Positions 10,078 to 21,339 of a DNA stretch of 39,429 nucleotides are shown here, one piece after another. Numbering within the stretch: the stretch's first letter is position 1; each line of letters opens with the position of its first letter. Source of the stretch: Alsobacter soli (GTDB lineage Bacteria > Pseudomonadota > Alphaproteobacteria > Rhizobiales > Beijerinckiaceae); the NCBI RefSeq assembly GCF_003004785.1, contig NZ_PVZS01000038.1:243-39671 (forward strand), written 5' to 3'. The translations under genes were made by a program, and so were the position numbers. Under the pieces are notes generated by a model. That model did not search any database. It was not told the DNA's origin and saw nothing but the letters and a program-made list of their open reading frames with translations.

Positions 10078-10234
10078 CCCTCTCCCGCCCGGCGGGAGAG
10101 GGGCAGGGGCGAGGGCCGCCGGGCGTGGTGCTCGACACGCGGCCTTCTCGCCTCCTGAAGTCGCCTTCCCGAAAACCGCGCTCGATGGCGCTGGCCCTTA
10201 GCCCCGTCCCCTGTCCCGCGATCCGGGAGAGGGA
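10078..10234. repeat. Inverted repeat with CCCTCTCCC/GGGAGAGGG arms
   Basis: The left half carries CTCTCCCGCCCGGCGGGAGAG, itself a hairpin, followed by GGGGCAGGGGCGAGGGC. The right half carries TTAGCCCCGTCCCCTGTCCC and ends in GGGAGAGGG. This third repeat type fills the gap between the SPOR gene and nagZ, and its right end (GGGAGAGGGAGG) may supply part of the nagZ ribosome-binding region. Confidence 0.6.
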
Positions 10235-10247
10235 GGATGCCTCAGAC

Positions 10248-11267
10248 ATGCCCATTCGCGCCTTCATCGCCGGCTGCTCCGGCCCGGTGCTCACTCCGGA
10301 TGAGATCGCGTTCTTTCGTGACGCGAACCCCTGGGGCCTCATCCTGTTCCGCCGCAACGTGGAGAGCCCCGAGCAGCTCTTGAAGCTGACGTCGGAGTTC
10401 CGCCACGCCGTCGGCCGCGCCGACGCGCCAGTCCTGATCGACCAGGAAGGGGGCAGGGTCCAGCGCATGGCCGCGCCCCACTGGCGCGCCTATCCGCCCG
10501 CGCGCCGCCTCGGCGAACTCGCCGCCAACGACCCGCTCGTCCGCCGCGAGTTGACCCGGCTCGGGGCCCGCCTCATCGCCCACGACCTGCTCACGGTGGG
10601 GATCACGGTGGATTGCCTGCCGGTGCTCGACGTGCCCGTCCCCGGCGCCCACACCATCATCGGCGACCGCGCCTACGCGGACGATCCCGAAACCATCGCC
10701 GTCCTGGGTCGCGCCGCCGGCGAAGGCCTCATGGCCGGCGGCGTTCTGCCGGTGATCAAGCACATGCCCGGCCACGGCCGCGCCAGGGCGGACAGCCACG
10801 AGGCCCTGCCGACCGTCGAGACGCCCCTCGCCGAACTCGCGGCCCGGGACTTCGCCCCCTTTGAGACCCTGGCCGACATGCCCATGGCCATGACGGCCCA
10901 CGTCGTCTACGCGGCCATCGACCCGTCGGCCCCCGCCACGACCTCGCCCAAGGTTTTCGCCGAGGTCATCCGCGGGGTGATCGGCTTCGACGGCCTGGTC
11001 ATGAGCGACGACATCTCCATGAAGGCCCTCACGGGCTCGCTCGGCGAACGCGCCACAGCGGCGCTGCGCGCCGGCTGCGACGTCGCGCTCTACTGCCACG
11101 GCGTCATGGCCGAGATGGAGGAGGTCGCCGCCGCGGTGCACGACCTCTCGGGCGACGCCCTCCGGCGCGCCGAGGCCGCACTGGCGCGCATCCGGCACCG
11201 GCCTGAGCCGCTGGATCCTGTGGAAGGTTGGGCGCGGCTCGAGGCCGCGCTTGCGGCGGTGGCCTGA
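10248..11267 (+). CDS. nagZ: Beta-N-acetylhexosaminidase NagZ
   Basis: Encodes 339 aa, a glycoside hydrolase family 3 enzyme of the short cytoplasmic NagZ type. It removes GlcNAc from GlcNAc-anhydroMurNAc peptides during peptidoglycan recycling. Family motifs are visible: LIDQEGGRVQRM near the N terminus, KHMPGHGRARADSH (171-184) with the mobile-loop His-Asp catalytic region, and the nucleophile region MSDDISMKAL (M252 onward; the nucleophile is one of the two aspartates D254/D255). The ATG at 10248 gives the conserved start PIRAFIAGCSGP and has GGAGG about 11 bases upstream. It follows the SPOR gene and precedes scpA, a standard alphaproteobacterial order. Confidence 0.95.
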   Translation: MPIRAFIAGCSGPVLTPDEIAFFRDANPWGLILFRRNVESPEQLLKLTSEFRHAVGRADAPVLIDQEGGRVQRMAAPHWRAYPPARRLGELAANDPLVRRELTRLGARLIAHDLLTVGITVDCLPVLDVPVPGAHTIIGDRAYADDPETIAVLGRAAGEGLMAGGVLPVIKHMPGHGRARADSHEALPTVETPLAELAARDFAPFETLADMPMAMTAHVVYAAIDPSAPATTSPKVFAEVIRGVIGFDGLVMSDDISMKALTGSLGERATAALRAGCDVALYCHGVMAEMEEVAAAVHDLSGDALRRAEAALARIRHRPEPLDPVEGWARLEAALAAVA

Positions 11268-11316
11268 CGGGCCCACGATTCGCGCGCACATTCAGGGCGC
11301 GAATCACCGGGATTCA

Positions 11317-12129
11317 GTGGGCAAGATCGACCAGCAGCTCGAATTCGAGGACGCCGTCCGCGTGGATCGCGGCGAGGCGGAGCCTGCGATGATGGTGGAC
11401 GTGGACGGCTTCGCCGGCCCGCTCGACCTGCTGCTGGAGCTTGCCCGCCGCCAGAAGGTGGACCTGCAGAAGATCTCCGTGCTGGCGCTGGCCGAGCAGT
11501 ATCTCGTCTTCGTCGAGCAGGCCCGCACCTTCCGCCTGGAGCTCGCCGCCGACTACCTCGTGATGGCCGCCTGGCTGGCCTACCTCAAGTCGCGCCTCCT
11601 GCTTCCCGCGCCGCCGAAGCCGGACGAGCCCACGGCCGAGGAACTGGCCGAGGATCTCGCCAAGCGGCTGGTCCGCCTGGAGGCGATCCGCGCGGCCGCC
11701 CAGAAGCTCGTCGAGCGCAACCGCCTGGGGCGCGACGTCTTCGCCCGCGGCATGCCGGAGCCGGTGGTGGTCACCACCACGCCCGAGTGGGAGGCGAGCC
11801 TGTTCGACCTGCTCTCGGCCTACGCCCGCGAACGCCAGAAGCACGCGCTGTCGCACCACACCGTGGTGCGGCGGCAGGTCTGGTCCCTGGCCGAGGCGCG
11901 CGAGACGCTGCAGCGGCTCGTCGGCGTGGCGCTGGACTGGACGGTGCTGGACGAGTACCTCTCCGCCTATATGGTCGAGCCCTCCATGCGGGCCACGGTC
12001 CGGGCCTCCACCTTCGTGGCGGCCCTGGAGATGGTGCGTGAAGGCCTCCTGGACCTGCAGCAGGACCGCGCCTTCGCGCCCATCTGGCTCAAGGCGCGCT
12101 CCGCCGCGGCGGAGGCGGTGGGGGCCTGA
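11317..12129 (+). CDS. scpA: Segregation and condensation protein A
   Basis: Encodes about 270 aa from a GTG at 11317; TTG at 11251 and ATG at 11389 are alternatives, and no start has a strong ribosome-binding site. ScpA is the kleisin that bridges the SMC heads and, with ScpB, drives chromosome condensation and segregation. The N-terminal kleisin motif FAGPLDLLLELARRQKVDLQ is intact, as are LAEQYLVF and the helix with YLVMAAWLAYLKSRLLLP. The C-terminal winged-helix-like region (VVRRQVWSLAEARETLQRL ... TFVAALEMVREG) is complete. It comes immediately after nagZ and before scpB. Confidence 0.93.
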   Translation: MGKIDQQLEFEDAVRVDRGEAEPAMMVDVDGFAGPLDLLLELARRQKVDLQKISVLALAEQYLVFVEQARTFRLELAADYLVMAAWLAYLKSRLLLPAPPKPDEPTAEELAEDLAKRLVRLEAIRAAAQKLVERNRLGRDVFARGMPEPVVVTTTPEWEASLFDLLSAYARERQKHALSHHTVVRRQVWSLAEARETLQRLVGVALDWTVLDEYLSAYMVEPSMRATVRASTFVAALEMVREGLLDLQQDRAFAPIWLKARSAAAEAVGA

Positions 12130-12248
12130 CGCAAAGCTCCCCACCGTCATGGCCGGGCTCGTCACGGCCATCCACGGCGGCGGGCCGGGTCACGGGCGCG
12201 CGGGACAAGCCTGGGCCTCACGGCCGAGAACCGAGGCGACGGAAGCAT

Positions 12249-13019
12249 ATGCGAAAGCTGAACCTGGCCGAACAGCGCGGCGGCGCCGCCACGGACGCCC
12301 TGGATGCGGCGATCGAGACCGCCTTCGACGCGGTCGAGGAGGCGCGCAGCTTCGCCGAGGCGTGCCGCATCGCCGAGGCGCTGCTGTTCGCCTCGTCCGA
12401 GCCGCTGGCGGCCGACGCCATCGCCAGCCGCCTTCCTGGAACCGTGCCCGTCGCGGCGGTGCTGCGCAGCCTGGAGCAGGAATACGCCGCGCGGGGCGTC
12501 AATCTGGTGCAACTGGCCGGCAAGTGGGCCTTCCGCACCGCCGACGACCTCGGCTACCTGCTCTCGCGCGAGGCGATCGAGCCGCGAAAGCTCTCGCGGG
12601 CGGCGCTGGAGACCCTCTCCATTATCGCCTATCACCAGCCGGTGACCCGCTCCGAGATCGAGGACATCCGTGGCGTCTCCACCAGCAAGGGCACCCTCGA
12701 CGTGCTGCTCGAGACCGGATGGGTCCGCATCCGTGGCCGTCGCAAGGCGCCCGGACGCCCGGTCACCTACGGCACGAGCGAGGCGTTCCTGGTGCATTTC
12801 GGCCTGAACAGGATCGACGATCTGCCGGGCTTGGACGAACTCAAGGGCTCCGGCTTCCTCGATGGCCGGCTGCCGCCGGGCTTCGGCGTACCCACGCCTT
12901 CCGACGATCCGGCGTTGCGCGACGACGAGGAGCCGCTCGGCGAGGATCTGTTCACCGCCCTGGAGGAGGAGCGCATCAACGAGGCGCCCGAGCCCCTTAA
13001 GAGTGAAGACGACCGGTGA
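12249..13019 (+). CDS. scpB: Segregation and condensation protein B
   Basis: Encodes 256 aa. ScpB forms a dimer of tandem winged-helix domains that binds ScpA in the SMC complex. Recognisable stretches are AEALLFASSEPL (first winged helix) and TLSIIAYHQPVTRSEIEDIR (about residues 119-138), followed by the GVSTSKGTLDVLLETGWVRI segment and a GRPVTYGTSEAFLVHFGL end of the core. An acidic C-terminal tail follows. A 119-base gap with a half repeat separates it from scpA. Its stop overlaps the GTG start of the next gene (GTGA), suggesting translational coupling to the ABC ATPase. Confidence 0.95.
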   Translation: MRKLNLAEQRGGAATDALDAAIETAFDAVEEARSFAEACRIAEALLFASSEPLAADAIASRLPGTVPVAAVLRSLEQEYAARGVNLVQLAGKWAFRTADDLGYLLSREAIEPRKLSRAALETLSIIAYHQPVTRSEIEDIRGVSTSKGTLDVLLETGWVRIRGRRKAPGRPVTYGTSEAFLVHFGLNRIDDLPGLDELKGSGFLDGRLPPGFGVPTPSDDPALRDDEEPLGEDLFTALEEERINEAPEPLKSEDDR

Positions 13020-14128
13020 GCGAAGCGATCGACACGGGCGCCCGGGCCCGGCGCTGGGGCCCGCGCGGCACGGCCGGCGCCGCCATTCCGGCGGGCCTGT
13101 CCTTCGAGGGCCTGACCCACGCCTTCGGGGGCGCGCCCGTCCTGAAGGACGTGGACCTGGCGATCGAGGCGGGGGAGGTCGTCTGCCTGCTCGGCCCGTC
13201 CGGCTGCGGCAAGACGACGCTGCTGCGGCTCGCCGCTGGCGTGGAGCGCCCCACCCGGGGCCGCATCCGCCTGGACGACCGCGAGGTCGCCGGCCCCGGC
13301 GTCTTCGTCGAACCCGAGGACCGCGGCGTCGGCCTCATGTTCCAGGACTACGCCCTCTTCCCCCACCTCACCGTGATGGAGAACGTGCTCTTCGGCCTGC
13401 GCGCCCTGGCGGCCGCGGACGCGCAGACGGCCGCGCGTCGCGCGCTCGCGCGCGTGGGCATGGAGGCCTACGCCCGCGTGTACCCGGACCGCCTGTCCGG
13501 GGGCGAGCAGCAGCGCGTCGCGCTCGCGCGCGCCGTCGCCCCCCGCCCGGGCGTCCTCCTCATGGACGAGCCCTTCTCCAACCTGGACAGGCGCATGCGC
13601 GACCTCGTGCGCGAGGAGACCCTGGCGCTCTTGCGCGAGATGGGCGCCACCGCGGTGGTGGTGACCCATGACCCCGAGGAGGCCATGCGCATCGCCGACC
13701 GGGTGGTGCTGATGCGCAAGGGGGCCATCGTCCAGGCCGGGCCGGCCCGCGAGCTCTACGAGCGCCCCGTCGATCTCGCGGCCGCGCGCTTCTTCTGCGA
13801 CTTCAACGAGGTGGACGGGACCGTGAAGGCGGGCAGGGCGGACACCCCGCTCGGCCTGTTCCCCGCCCCCGGCGCGCCGGACGGCCCCGCCGTGGTCTGC
13901 ATCCGCCCGCAGGCCATCCGGCTGCGCGCCGCCGGCTTCTGCCTGCCGGGCCGCGTGCTGGCCCGTCGCTTCCTGGGCGAGCTCGATCTGCTCGAGATCG
14001 CCGTGCAGGGCCTCGACGCCCCGGTCCGCGCCAGGCTGCGCGGCAACCCACAGGCCGTTGAGGGCGCGGAGGTCGGCGTGGACATCGATCCGGACGAGGT
14101 TCTTGTTTTCGCCGCACCGAGCGCCTAG
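13016..14128 (+). CDS. ABC transporter ATP-binding protein (FbpC/PotA-like)
   Basis: Encodes 370 aa. All ATPase motifs are intact: Walker A GPSGCGKTT (60-68), Q-loop near FQDYALFPH (109-117), signature LSGGEQQR (160-167), Walker B LLMDEP (181-186) and H-loop H218. A C-terminal TOBE-like region (about 260-370) is typical of importer ATPases for ferric iron, polyamines, sulfate or sugars, and the sequence looks most like FbpC types. No permease or substrate-binding protein is present in the window, so the transport partner is unknown. The GTG start overlaps the scpB stop by four bases, which suggests co-translation in a chromosome and protein-export gene cluster. Confidence 0.9.
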   Translation: MSEAIDTGARARRWGPRGTAGAAIPAGLSFEGLTHAFGGAPVLKDVDLAIEAGEVVCLLGPSGCGKTTLLRLAAGVERPTRGRIRLDDREVAGPGVFVEPEDRGVGLMFQDYALFPHLTVMENVLFGLRALAAADAQTAARRALARVGMEAYARVYPDRLSGGEQQRVALARAVAPRPGVLLMDEPFSNLDRRMRDLVREETLALLREMGATAVVVTHDPEEAMRIADRVVLMRKGAIVQAGPARELYERPVDLAAARFFCDFNEVDGTVKAGRADTPLGLFPAPGAPDGPAVVCIRPQAIRLRAAGFCLPGRVLARRFLGELDLLEIAVQGLDAPVRARLRGNPQAVEGAEVGVDIDPDEVLVFAAPSA

Positions 14129-14191
14129 GTTCCGGGCGAGGTCATAAATTCGGGATCCGGCCAGCCGGATGAACCCGAGAGGGAGTTCACC

Positions 14192-14437
14192 ATGGGTGGC
14201 GTGAGCATTTGGCACTGGATCGTGGTTGGCATCGTCGTGATGCTGCTGTTCGGTCGCGGCAAGGTGTCTGATCTGATGGGCGACGTGGCCAAGGGCATCA
14301 AGTCGTTCAAGAAGGGCATGCAGGACGATGAGGTCGAGGCCCAGGCGGCGTCCCGCCCGGCCGAGCCGGTGCGTCCCATCGAGGACCAGCGTCCCGTCGC
14401 CGCCCAGGCGCCGCTTGGCGAGCGCAAGGCGAGCTGA
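14192..14437 (+). CDS. tatA: Sec-independent protein translocase TatA
   Basis: Encodes 81 aa. TatA oligomerises to form the passage for folded proteins with twin-arginine signal peptides. It has a short N-terminal membrane helix ([15 protein letters not shown]), the FGRGK hinge and an amphipathic helix with [13 protein letters not shown], followed by a polar tail. The ATG has GAGAGGGAG upstream. It precedes tatB by 208 bases and belongs to the tatABC locus. Confidence 0.96.
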   Translation: MGGVSIWHWIVVGIVVMLLFGRGKVSDLMGDVAKGIKSFKKGMQDDEVEAQAASRPAEPVRPIEDQRPVAAQAPLGERKAS

Positions 14438-14645
14438 GGCCTTTCGGCGTCGTGGCCGGGCCCGGCCCGGCCATCCACGGCTGAACGCGGGCGCCCGCCT
14501 GGGCGTCCCGGCCGAACTCGGGCACGAGGGCGAGAGGGCACGATCAGCCCCGCTTCAGGCTCGAAATCCCGGCTTCCCTGCTTTATGAGCATGGCGCCGC
14601 CTCCGCCGAGGTGGCGCTTCGTTTCGTCCGGATGACCAGACCGCC

Positions 14646-15344
14646 ATGTTGGATATCGGGTGGGGAGAGTTCGTCGTCATAGGCGTGGTGGCGCTTGTCG
14701 TCATCGGGCCCAAGGAACTCCCCGGCGTCCTGCGCACGGTGGGTCGGACGGTCGGCAAGGTGAAGCGGCTCGCGGGCGAGTTCCAGGGCCAGTTCCAGGA
14801 CGCCATGCGCGAGATGGAGCTGGAGGAGGCCCGCAAGACGGTCGAAGGCCTCAACAACGAGGTCTCCTCCACGCTGAACACCGGTTTCAACCCGATCCAG
14901 ACCATCCGGGACGAGATCAAGAGCGCGACCGAGACCCCGGCCACCGCCGCCGAGCCGCTGCCCGAGACCAAGATCGACATCCCTGAGCCGCCGCCTGTCC
15001 CGGACCTCACGCCGGAGCAGATCCAGGCGGCCTTCGCCCCCGTGGTTCCCGATCCGGAGCCCTCCGGAACGGCCGAGCCCATTGAAGCCGCGGCGCCGGA
15101 AGCGGCGCCCGAGGCTGAGGTCAAGCCGAAGCCCAAGCGGGTTCGCAAGAAGGCCGCCGCCGCCGAGCCGCCTCCCGAGGAGCCGTCGGCCGCCGACCGC
15201 GACCTGTTCGCGCCCGTAGCGGCCGTCGCGACCGCCCCCGTGGCGCCCGAGGCTGTCGAGGCCGCCGAGGCGCCCGCGGCCAAGCCCAAGCGCCGGACCG
15301 CCCGCAAGAAGACGACCACCGAGGACGAAGGTAGCGCCGGATGA
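14646..15344 (+). CDS. tatB: Sec-independent protein translocase TatB
   Basis: Encodes 232 aa. TatB forms the twin-arginine signal-peptide receptor with TatC. The N terminus MLDIGWGEFVVIGVVALVVI is the single membrane helix, followed by the conserved GPKELP hinge and an amphipathic helix (VLRTVGRTVGKVKRLAGEF). The remaining ~160 residues are an Ala/Pro/Glu-rich tail with basic KPKPKRVRKK and KPKRRTARKK patches, which is long for the family but common in alphaproteobacteria. The stop overlaps the tatC start (ATGA), indicating translational coupling. Confidence 0.95.
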   Translation: MLDIGWGEFVVIGVVALVVIGPKELPGVLRTVGRTVGKVKRLAGEFQGQFQDAMREMELEEARKTVEGLNNEVSSTLNTGFNPIQTIRDEIKSATETPATAAEPLPETKIDIPEPPPVPDLTPEQIQAAFAPVVPDPEPSGTAEPIEAAAPEAAPEAEVKPKPKRVRKKAAAAEPPPEEPSAADRDLFAPVAAVATAPVAPEAVEAAEAPAAKPKRRTARKKTTTEDEGSAG

Positions 15345-16123
15345 CCCACGAGGACATCGAGGCCACGAAGGCGCCGCTGATCGAGCACCTGATCGAGCTG
15401 CGCGCCCGCCTCATCAAGGCGCTCGCCGCTTTCGTCGTCATGTTCCTGGTCTGCTATGGCTTTTCCCAGCAGATCTACAACGTGCTGCTGGTGCCTTATC
15501 GGCTGGCTGCCGGCGACATCAACCAGGTGAAGCTGATCTACACGGCGCCGCTCGAGATCCTGTTCACCCACATCAAGCTCGCGGCGTTCGGGGCGGCCTT
15601 CTTCTCCTTTCCGGTGGTGGCGACGCAGATTTACAAATTCGTGGCGCCCGGCCTCTACAAGAACGAGAAGGACGCGTTCCGCCCCTTCCTGGTGGCCACG
15701 CCCATCCTGTTCCTGGTCGGCGCGGCCGTGGTGTTCTTCATCGCCATGCCGCTGGTGATGCGCTTCTCCATCGGCCAGCAGCAGCTGATCGAAGGCGAGG
15801 CCTCCATCCAGCTGCTTCCGAAGGTCAGCGAATACCTGTCGCTGATCATGACCCTGATCTTCGCCTTCGGCATCAGCTTCCAGCTGCCGGTGATCCTGAC
15901 CCTGCTCGCCAAGGCCGGCTTCATCGACTCCCAGTTCCTCAAGGACAAGCGCCGCTACGCCATCGTGCTGGTCTTCGTCGCCGCCGCGATCCTGACGCCC
16001 CCGGACGTCATCAGCCAGCTCTCGCTCGCGATCCCGACCCTGCTCCTCTACGAGGCCTCCGTGATCGCCGTCCGCATGGCCGAAAAGAAGCGCGACCAGG
16101 CCGCGGCTGACGCCGGCGGATAG
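15341..16123 (+). CDS. tatC: Sec-independent protein translocase TatC
   Basis: Encodes 260 aa with six predicted membrane helices. TatC is the core receptor that recognises the twin-arginine signal. The N-terminal LIEHLIELR motif (13-21, including the conserved E15) and the FVAPGLYKNEK cytoplasmic loop (signal binding) are present. The end LTPPDVISQLSLAIPTLLLYE is typical. It overlaps tatB by four bases. Directly after the stop the first repeat array begins, so transcription may end within or before that structured region. Confidence 0.97.
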   Translation: MTHEDIEATKAPLIEHLIELRARLIKALAAFVVMFLVCYGFSQQIYNVLLVPYRLAAGDINQVKLIYTAPLEILFTHIKLAAFGAAFFSFPVVATQIYKFVAPGLYKNEKDAFRPFLVATPILFLVGAAVVFFIAMPLVMRFSIGQQQLIEGEASIQLLPKVSEYLSLIMTLIFAFGISFQLPVILTLLAKAGFIDSQFLKDKRRYAIVLVFVAAAILTPPDVISQLSLAIPTLLLYEASVIAVRMAEKKRDQAAADAGG

Positions 16124-16130
16124 GTCCCGT

Positions 16131-16872
16131 CCTTGCGAGGAGCGTAGCGACGAAGCAATCCAAGAAGGGTTGCCGCCTCTCTCCCCGTCGAGGCTAAGGG
16201 CCTCTGGATTGCTTCGCTTCGCTCGCAATGGCGGAGAGGGACGTCCGTCCTTGCGAGGAGCGTAGCGACGAAGCAATCCAGGAGGGGTTGCCGCCTCTCT
16301 CCCCGTCGAGGCTAAGGGCCTCTGGATTGCTTCGCTTCGCTCGCAATGGCGGAGAGGGACGTCCGTCCTTGCGAGGAGCGTAGCGACGAAGCAATCCAGG
16401 AGGGGTTGCCGCCTCTCTCCCCGTCGAGGCTAAGGGCCTCTGGATTGCTTCGCTTCGCTCGCAATGGCGGAGAGGGACGTCCGTCCTTGCGAGGAGCGTA
16501 GCGACGAAGCAATCCAGGAGGGGTTGCCGCCTCTCTCCCCGTCGAGGCTAAGGGCCTCTGGATTGCTTCGCTTCGCTCGCAATGGCGGAGAGGGACGTCC
16601 GTCCTTGCGAGGAGCGTAGCGACGAAGCAATCCAGGAGGGGTTGCCGCCTCTCTCCCCGTCGAGGCTAAGGGCCTCTGGATTGCTTCGCTTCGCTCGCAA
16701 TGGCGGAGAGGGACGTCCGTCCTTGCGAGGAGCGTAGCGACGAAGCAATCCAGGAGGGGTTGCCGCCTCTCTCCCCGTCGAGGCTAAGGGCCTCTGGATT
16801 GCTCCGCTGCGCTCGCAATGACGGAGAGGGACGTCCGTCCTTGCGAGGAGCGCAGCGACGAAGCAATCCAGG
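16131..16872. repeat. Tandem array of 118-bp inverted-repeat units (array 1)
   Basis: Units begin with CCTTGCGAGGAGCG at 16131, 16249, 16367, 16485, 16603, 16721 and 16839, a constant period of 118 bp, giving six full units and a partial seventh. Each unit has a left arm CTTGCGAGGAGCG...GAAGCAATCCAG and a right arm CTGGATTGCTTCGC...CTCGCAATGGCGG around a centre with TTGCCGCCTCTCTCCCCG. Units 2-5 look identical. Unit 1 differs in its centre, and unit 6 differs in its right arm (CTCCGCTGCGCTCGCAATGACGG). The array fills the space after tatC; no gene is supported here, and open frames through it are repeat translations. Confidence 0.95.
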
Positions 16873-16897
16873 AGGCTGGGCCTCGCGCCGCCTGAGT

Positions 16898-17185
16898 TCA
16901 GGCCAGATCGGGATAAAGGTTCCGCCAATTCGGGTTGAAGCCTTCGATCAGGCGCAGTTTGTCCGTGCGTGATCCTCCCTTGATCTGCTTTTCACGGAAG
17001 ATCGCGTCCGGCATGGTTGGGAGGCGCTCGTACCAAACGAGAAGCTTGCAGCCGTATCGAAGCGTGAAACCGGGAAGAAGGCCTTCCCGGTGCTGGTGCA
17101 CTCGCATGGAGAGATTGGACGTCACGCCGGTATACAGCGTGCCATTGCGTTTGTTGGCCATGATGTAGACGGCGGGCTCTCGCAT
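16898..17185 (-). CDS. Small GIY-YIG nuclease-domain protein
   Basis: Encodes 95 aa, a stand-alone GIY-YIG domain of the UvrC/YhbQ-like superfamily. It begins with VYIMANKRNGTLYTGVT, the GIY...YIG equivalents with Y7 and Y18. R28 and the HQHREG segment follow, then the catalytic-type glutamate E65 in FREKQIKG and a C-terminal asparagine in GFNPNW. All expected active-site positions are filled. The ATG at 17183-17185 starts at the domain boundary; the open frame continues upstream only through repeat sequence. It lies between two repeat arrays and is bracketed by a left repeat arm (16839-16872) and a right repeat arm (17247-17278). Its biological role is unknown. Confidence 0.85.
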   Translation of the reverse strand: MREPAVYIMANKRNGTLYTGVTSNLSMRVHQHREGLLPGFTLRYGCKLLVWYERLPTMPDAIFREKQIKGGSRTDKLRLIEGFNPNWRNLYPDLA

Positions 17186-17246
17186 GCTTGACAAGGGTGG
17201 CCTGTTTTCGGCTGGTCGGAAACGAACCTGAGGTTGCGCCCAGACG

Positions 17247-19738
<2,492 letters not shown>

Positions 19739-19741
19739 CCC

Positions 19742-20506
19742 ATGCGCATCCTGGTCACCAACGACGACGGCATCCACGGCCCAGGCCTCGCGGTGTGCGA
19801 GGCGATCGCCCGCGCCCTGTCCGACGACGTCTGGACGGTCGCGCCCGAAACGGACCAGTCGGGCGTGGCCCATTCGCTCTCGTTGAGCGATCCGCTGCGC
19901 CTGCGCCAGGTGGACGAGCGCCGCTTCGCCGTGAAGGGCACGCCCACCGATTGCGTCATCATGGGCGTGCGGCACATCCTCAAGGACAAGAAGCCGGACC
20001 TCGTGCTCTCCGGCGTCAACAAGGGCCAGAACGTCGCCGAGGACGTCACCTATTCGGGCACCGTCGCCGGCGCCATCGAGGCGACGATCCTGGGCATCCC
20101 GGCGGTCGCCCTGTCCCAGGCCTACGGGCCGCAGGGGCGCGATCACATCAACTGGGAAGCGGCCGAGCGCCACGCGCCTGACATCATCCGCAAGGTGCTG
20201 GAGGCGGGCGTCCCCGCCGGCGTGCTGGTCAACGTCAACTTCCCGAACTGCGCCCCCGGCGCGGAGCTCAAGGCCGTCGTGGGAACGCAGGGCTGGCGCT
20301 CCCAGGAGCTGCTGCGCATCGAGGAGCGCGCCGACGGGCGCGGGCTGCCCTATTACTGGATCGGCTTCGTGCGCGGGCGCTACGACCTGGAGCAGGGCTC
20401 CGACCTGCACGCGCTGGCCAATGGCCGCATCTCCGTGACGCCCCTGCGCATCGACCTCACCGACGAGCCGACGCTGACGCGCTACGCGCAGCTGTTCGGC
20501 GGCTGA
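19742..20506 (+). CDS. surE: 5'/3'-nucleotidase SurE
   Basis: Encodes 254 aa. SurE is a metal-dependent nucleoside monophosphate phosphatase linked to stationary-phase survival. The N-terminal metal site [14 protein letters not shown] (aspartates 8-9), the [19 protein letters not shown] motif and [10 protein letters not shown] are all present. The ATG is three bases after the serS stop, so the two are probably co-transcribed. It is followed by pcm and an nlpD-like gene, the same order known from gammaproteobacterial surE-pcm-nlpD loci. Confidence 0.96.
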   Translation: MRILVTNDDGIHGPGLAVCEAIARALSDDVWTVAPETDQSGVAHSLSLSDPLRLRQVDERRFAVKGTPTDCVIMGVRHILKDKKPDLVLSGVNKGQNVAEDVTYSGTVAGAIEATILGIPAVALSQAYGPQGRDHINWEAAERHAPDIIRKVLEAGVPAGVLVNVNFPNCAPGAELKAVVGTQGWRSQELLRIEERADGRGLPYYWIGFVRGRYDLEQGSDLHALANGRISVTPLRIDLTDEPTLTRYAQLFGG

Positions 20507-20513
20507 GGGGGCC

Positions 20514-21176
20514 GTGAGCGTCGGCCTCGATCCGGGAGCGGCCGAGGCGCGCATCGCCTTCCTGCTGACGCTCCGGTCCAAGGGCCTGCGCGACACGCGC
20601 GTGCTGGGCGCCTTCGAGACGGTGCCGCGGGCCCGCTTCGTGCCGCAGCGCTATGTCGATCTCGCGCTGACCGATGTCTCGCTGCCGCTCGCCTGCGGCC
20701 AGACGACCCTCGCGCCCTCCGTGATGGCCGAGATGATCACGGCCCTCGAGCTCAAGCCCGAGCACCGCGTCCTGGAGATCGGGGCCGGCTCGGGCTACGG
20801 CGCCGCCATCCTGGCCAGGCTGGCGAAGGAGGTCGTCTCCCTCGAGCGCTATCGCTCGCTGGCCATCGAGGCGCAGGCGCGGCTCAGGGCCCAGGGCGTC
20901 GAGAACGCCGTCGTGCATCTCGCGGACGGCCGCCTGGGCTGGCCGGAAGGCGCGCCCTATGACCGCATCCTGATCCACGCCGCCGTTGAGAAGCTGCCGC
21001 CGGCGCTCGTCTCGCAGCTGGCGCCCACGGGCCGGATCATCGCCGTGGAGCGGGGAGGGGGGCGGTCGTCGCTGTCCCGCTTCACCCACGGGACCGGCCT
21101 CAGCGACATGGTGCGCGTCACCCTCGCGCCGCTGAGCCTGCCGCTCCTGATGGAGGGCGTGGCGGAGAGCCTCTGA
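20514..21176 (+). CDS. pcm: Protein-L-isoaspartate O-methyltransferase
   Basis: Encodes 220 aa from a GTG start seven bases after surE. The enzyme methylates isoaspartyl residues in damaged proteins using S-adenosylmethionine. The SAM-binding motif VLEIGAGSGYGAAIL (86-100) is intact, as is the family's FVPQRYVDLALTDVSLPL region. The substrate-loop sequence, usually GQTISQP, is GQTTLAPS here, a common variant of a paralogous alphaproteobacterial group, so activity on isoaspartate is likely but not certain. Its position between surE and an nlpD-like gene supports the call. Confidence 0.9.
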   Translation: MSVGLDPGAAEARIAFLLTLRSKGLRDTRVLGAFETVPRARFVPQRYVDLALTDVSLPLACGQTTLAPSVMAEMITALELKPEHRVLEIGAGSGYGAAILARLAKEVVSLERYRSLAIEAQARLRAQGVENAVVHLADGRLGWPEGAPYDRILIHAAVEKLPPALVSQLAPTGRIIAVERGGGRSSLSRFTHGTGLSDMVRVTLAPLSLPLLMEGVAESL

Positions 21177-21339
21177 CGGGTTTTCCGGCGCGTGCGGCCC
21201 AACTGTTCGCGGGAAGGGCAGCTCACGCCCGTATAGTGAATCGAATTCGCCCAAAGCGCGCGGCGCCAACCATTCCTTAACCCCAACGCGGCTTTAATCC
21301 CACTCACGGTTCAGCGTCGTGGTTCGAGTGGGTAGTGTC

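Noticed and set aside
16898-17185. UvrC gene fragment
   Set aside because: The 95-residue protein is a complete stand-alone GIY-YIG domain with its own start and the family's C-terminal GFNPNW motif; there is no trace of the other UvrC domains.
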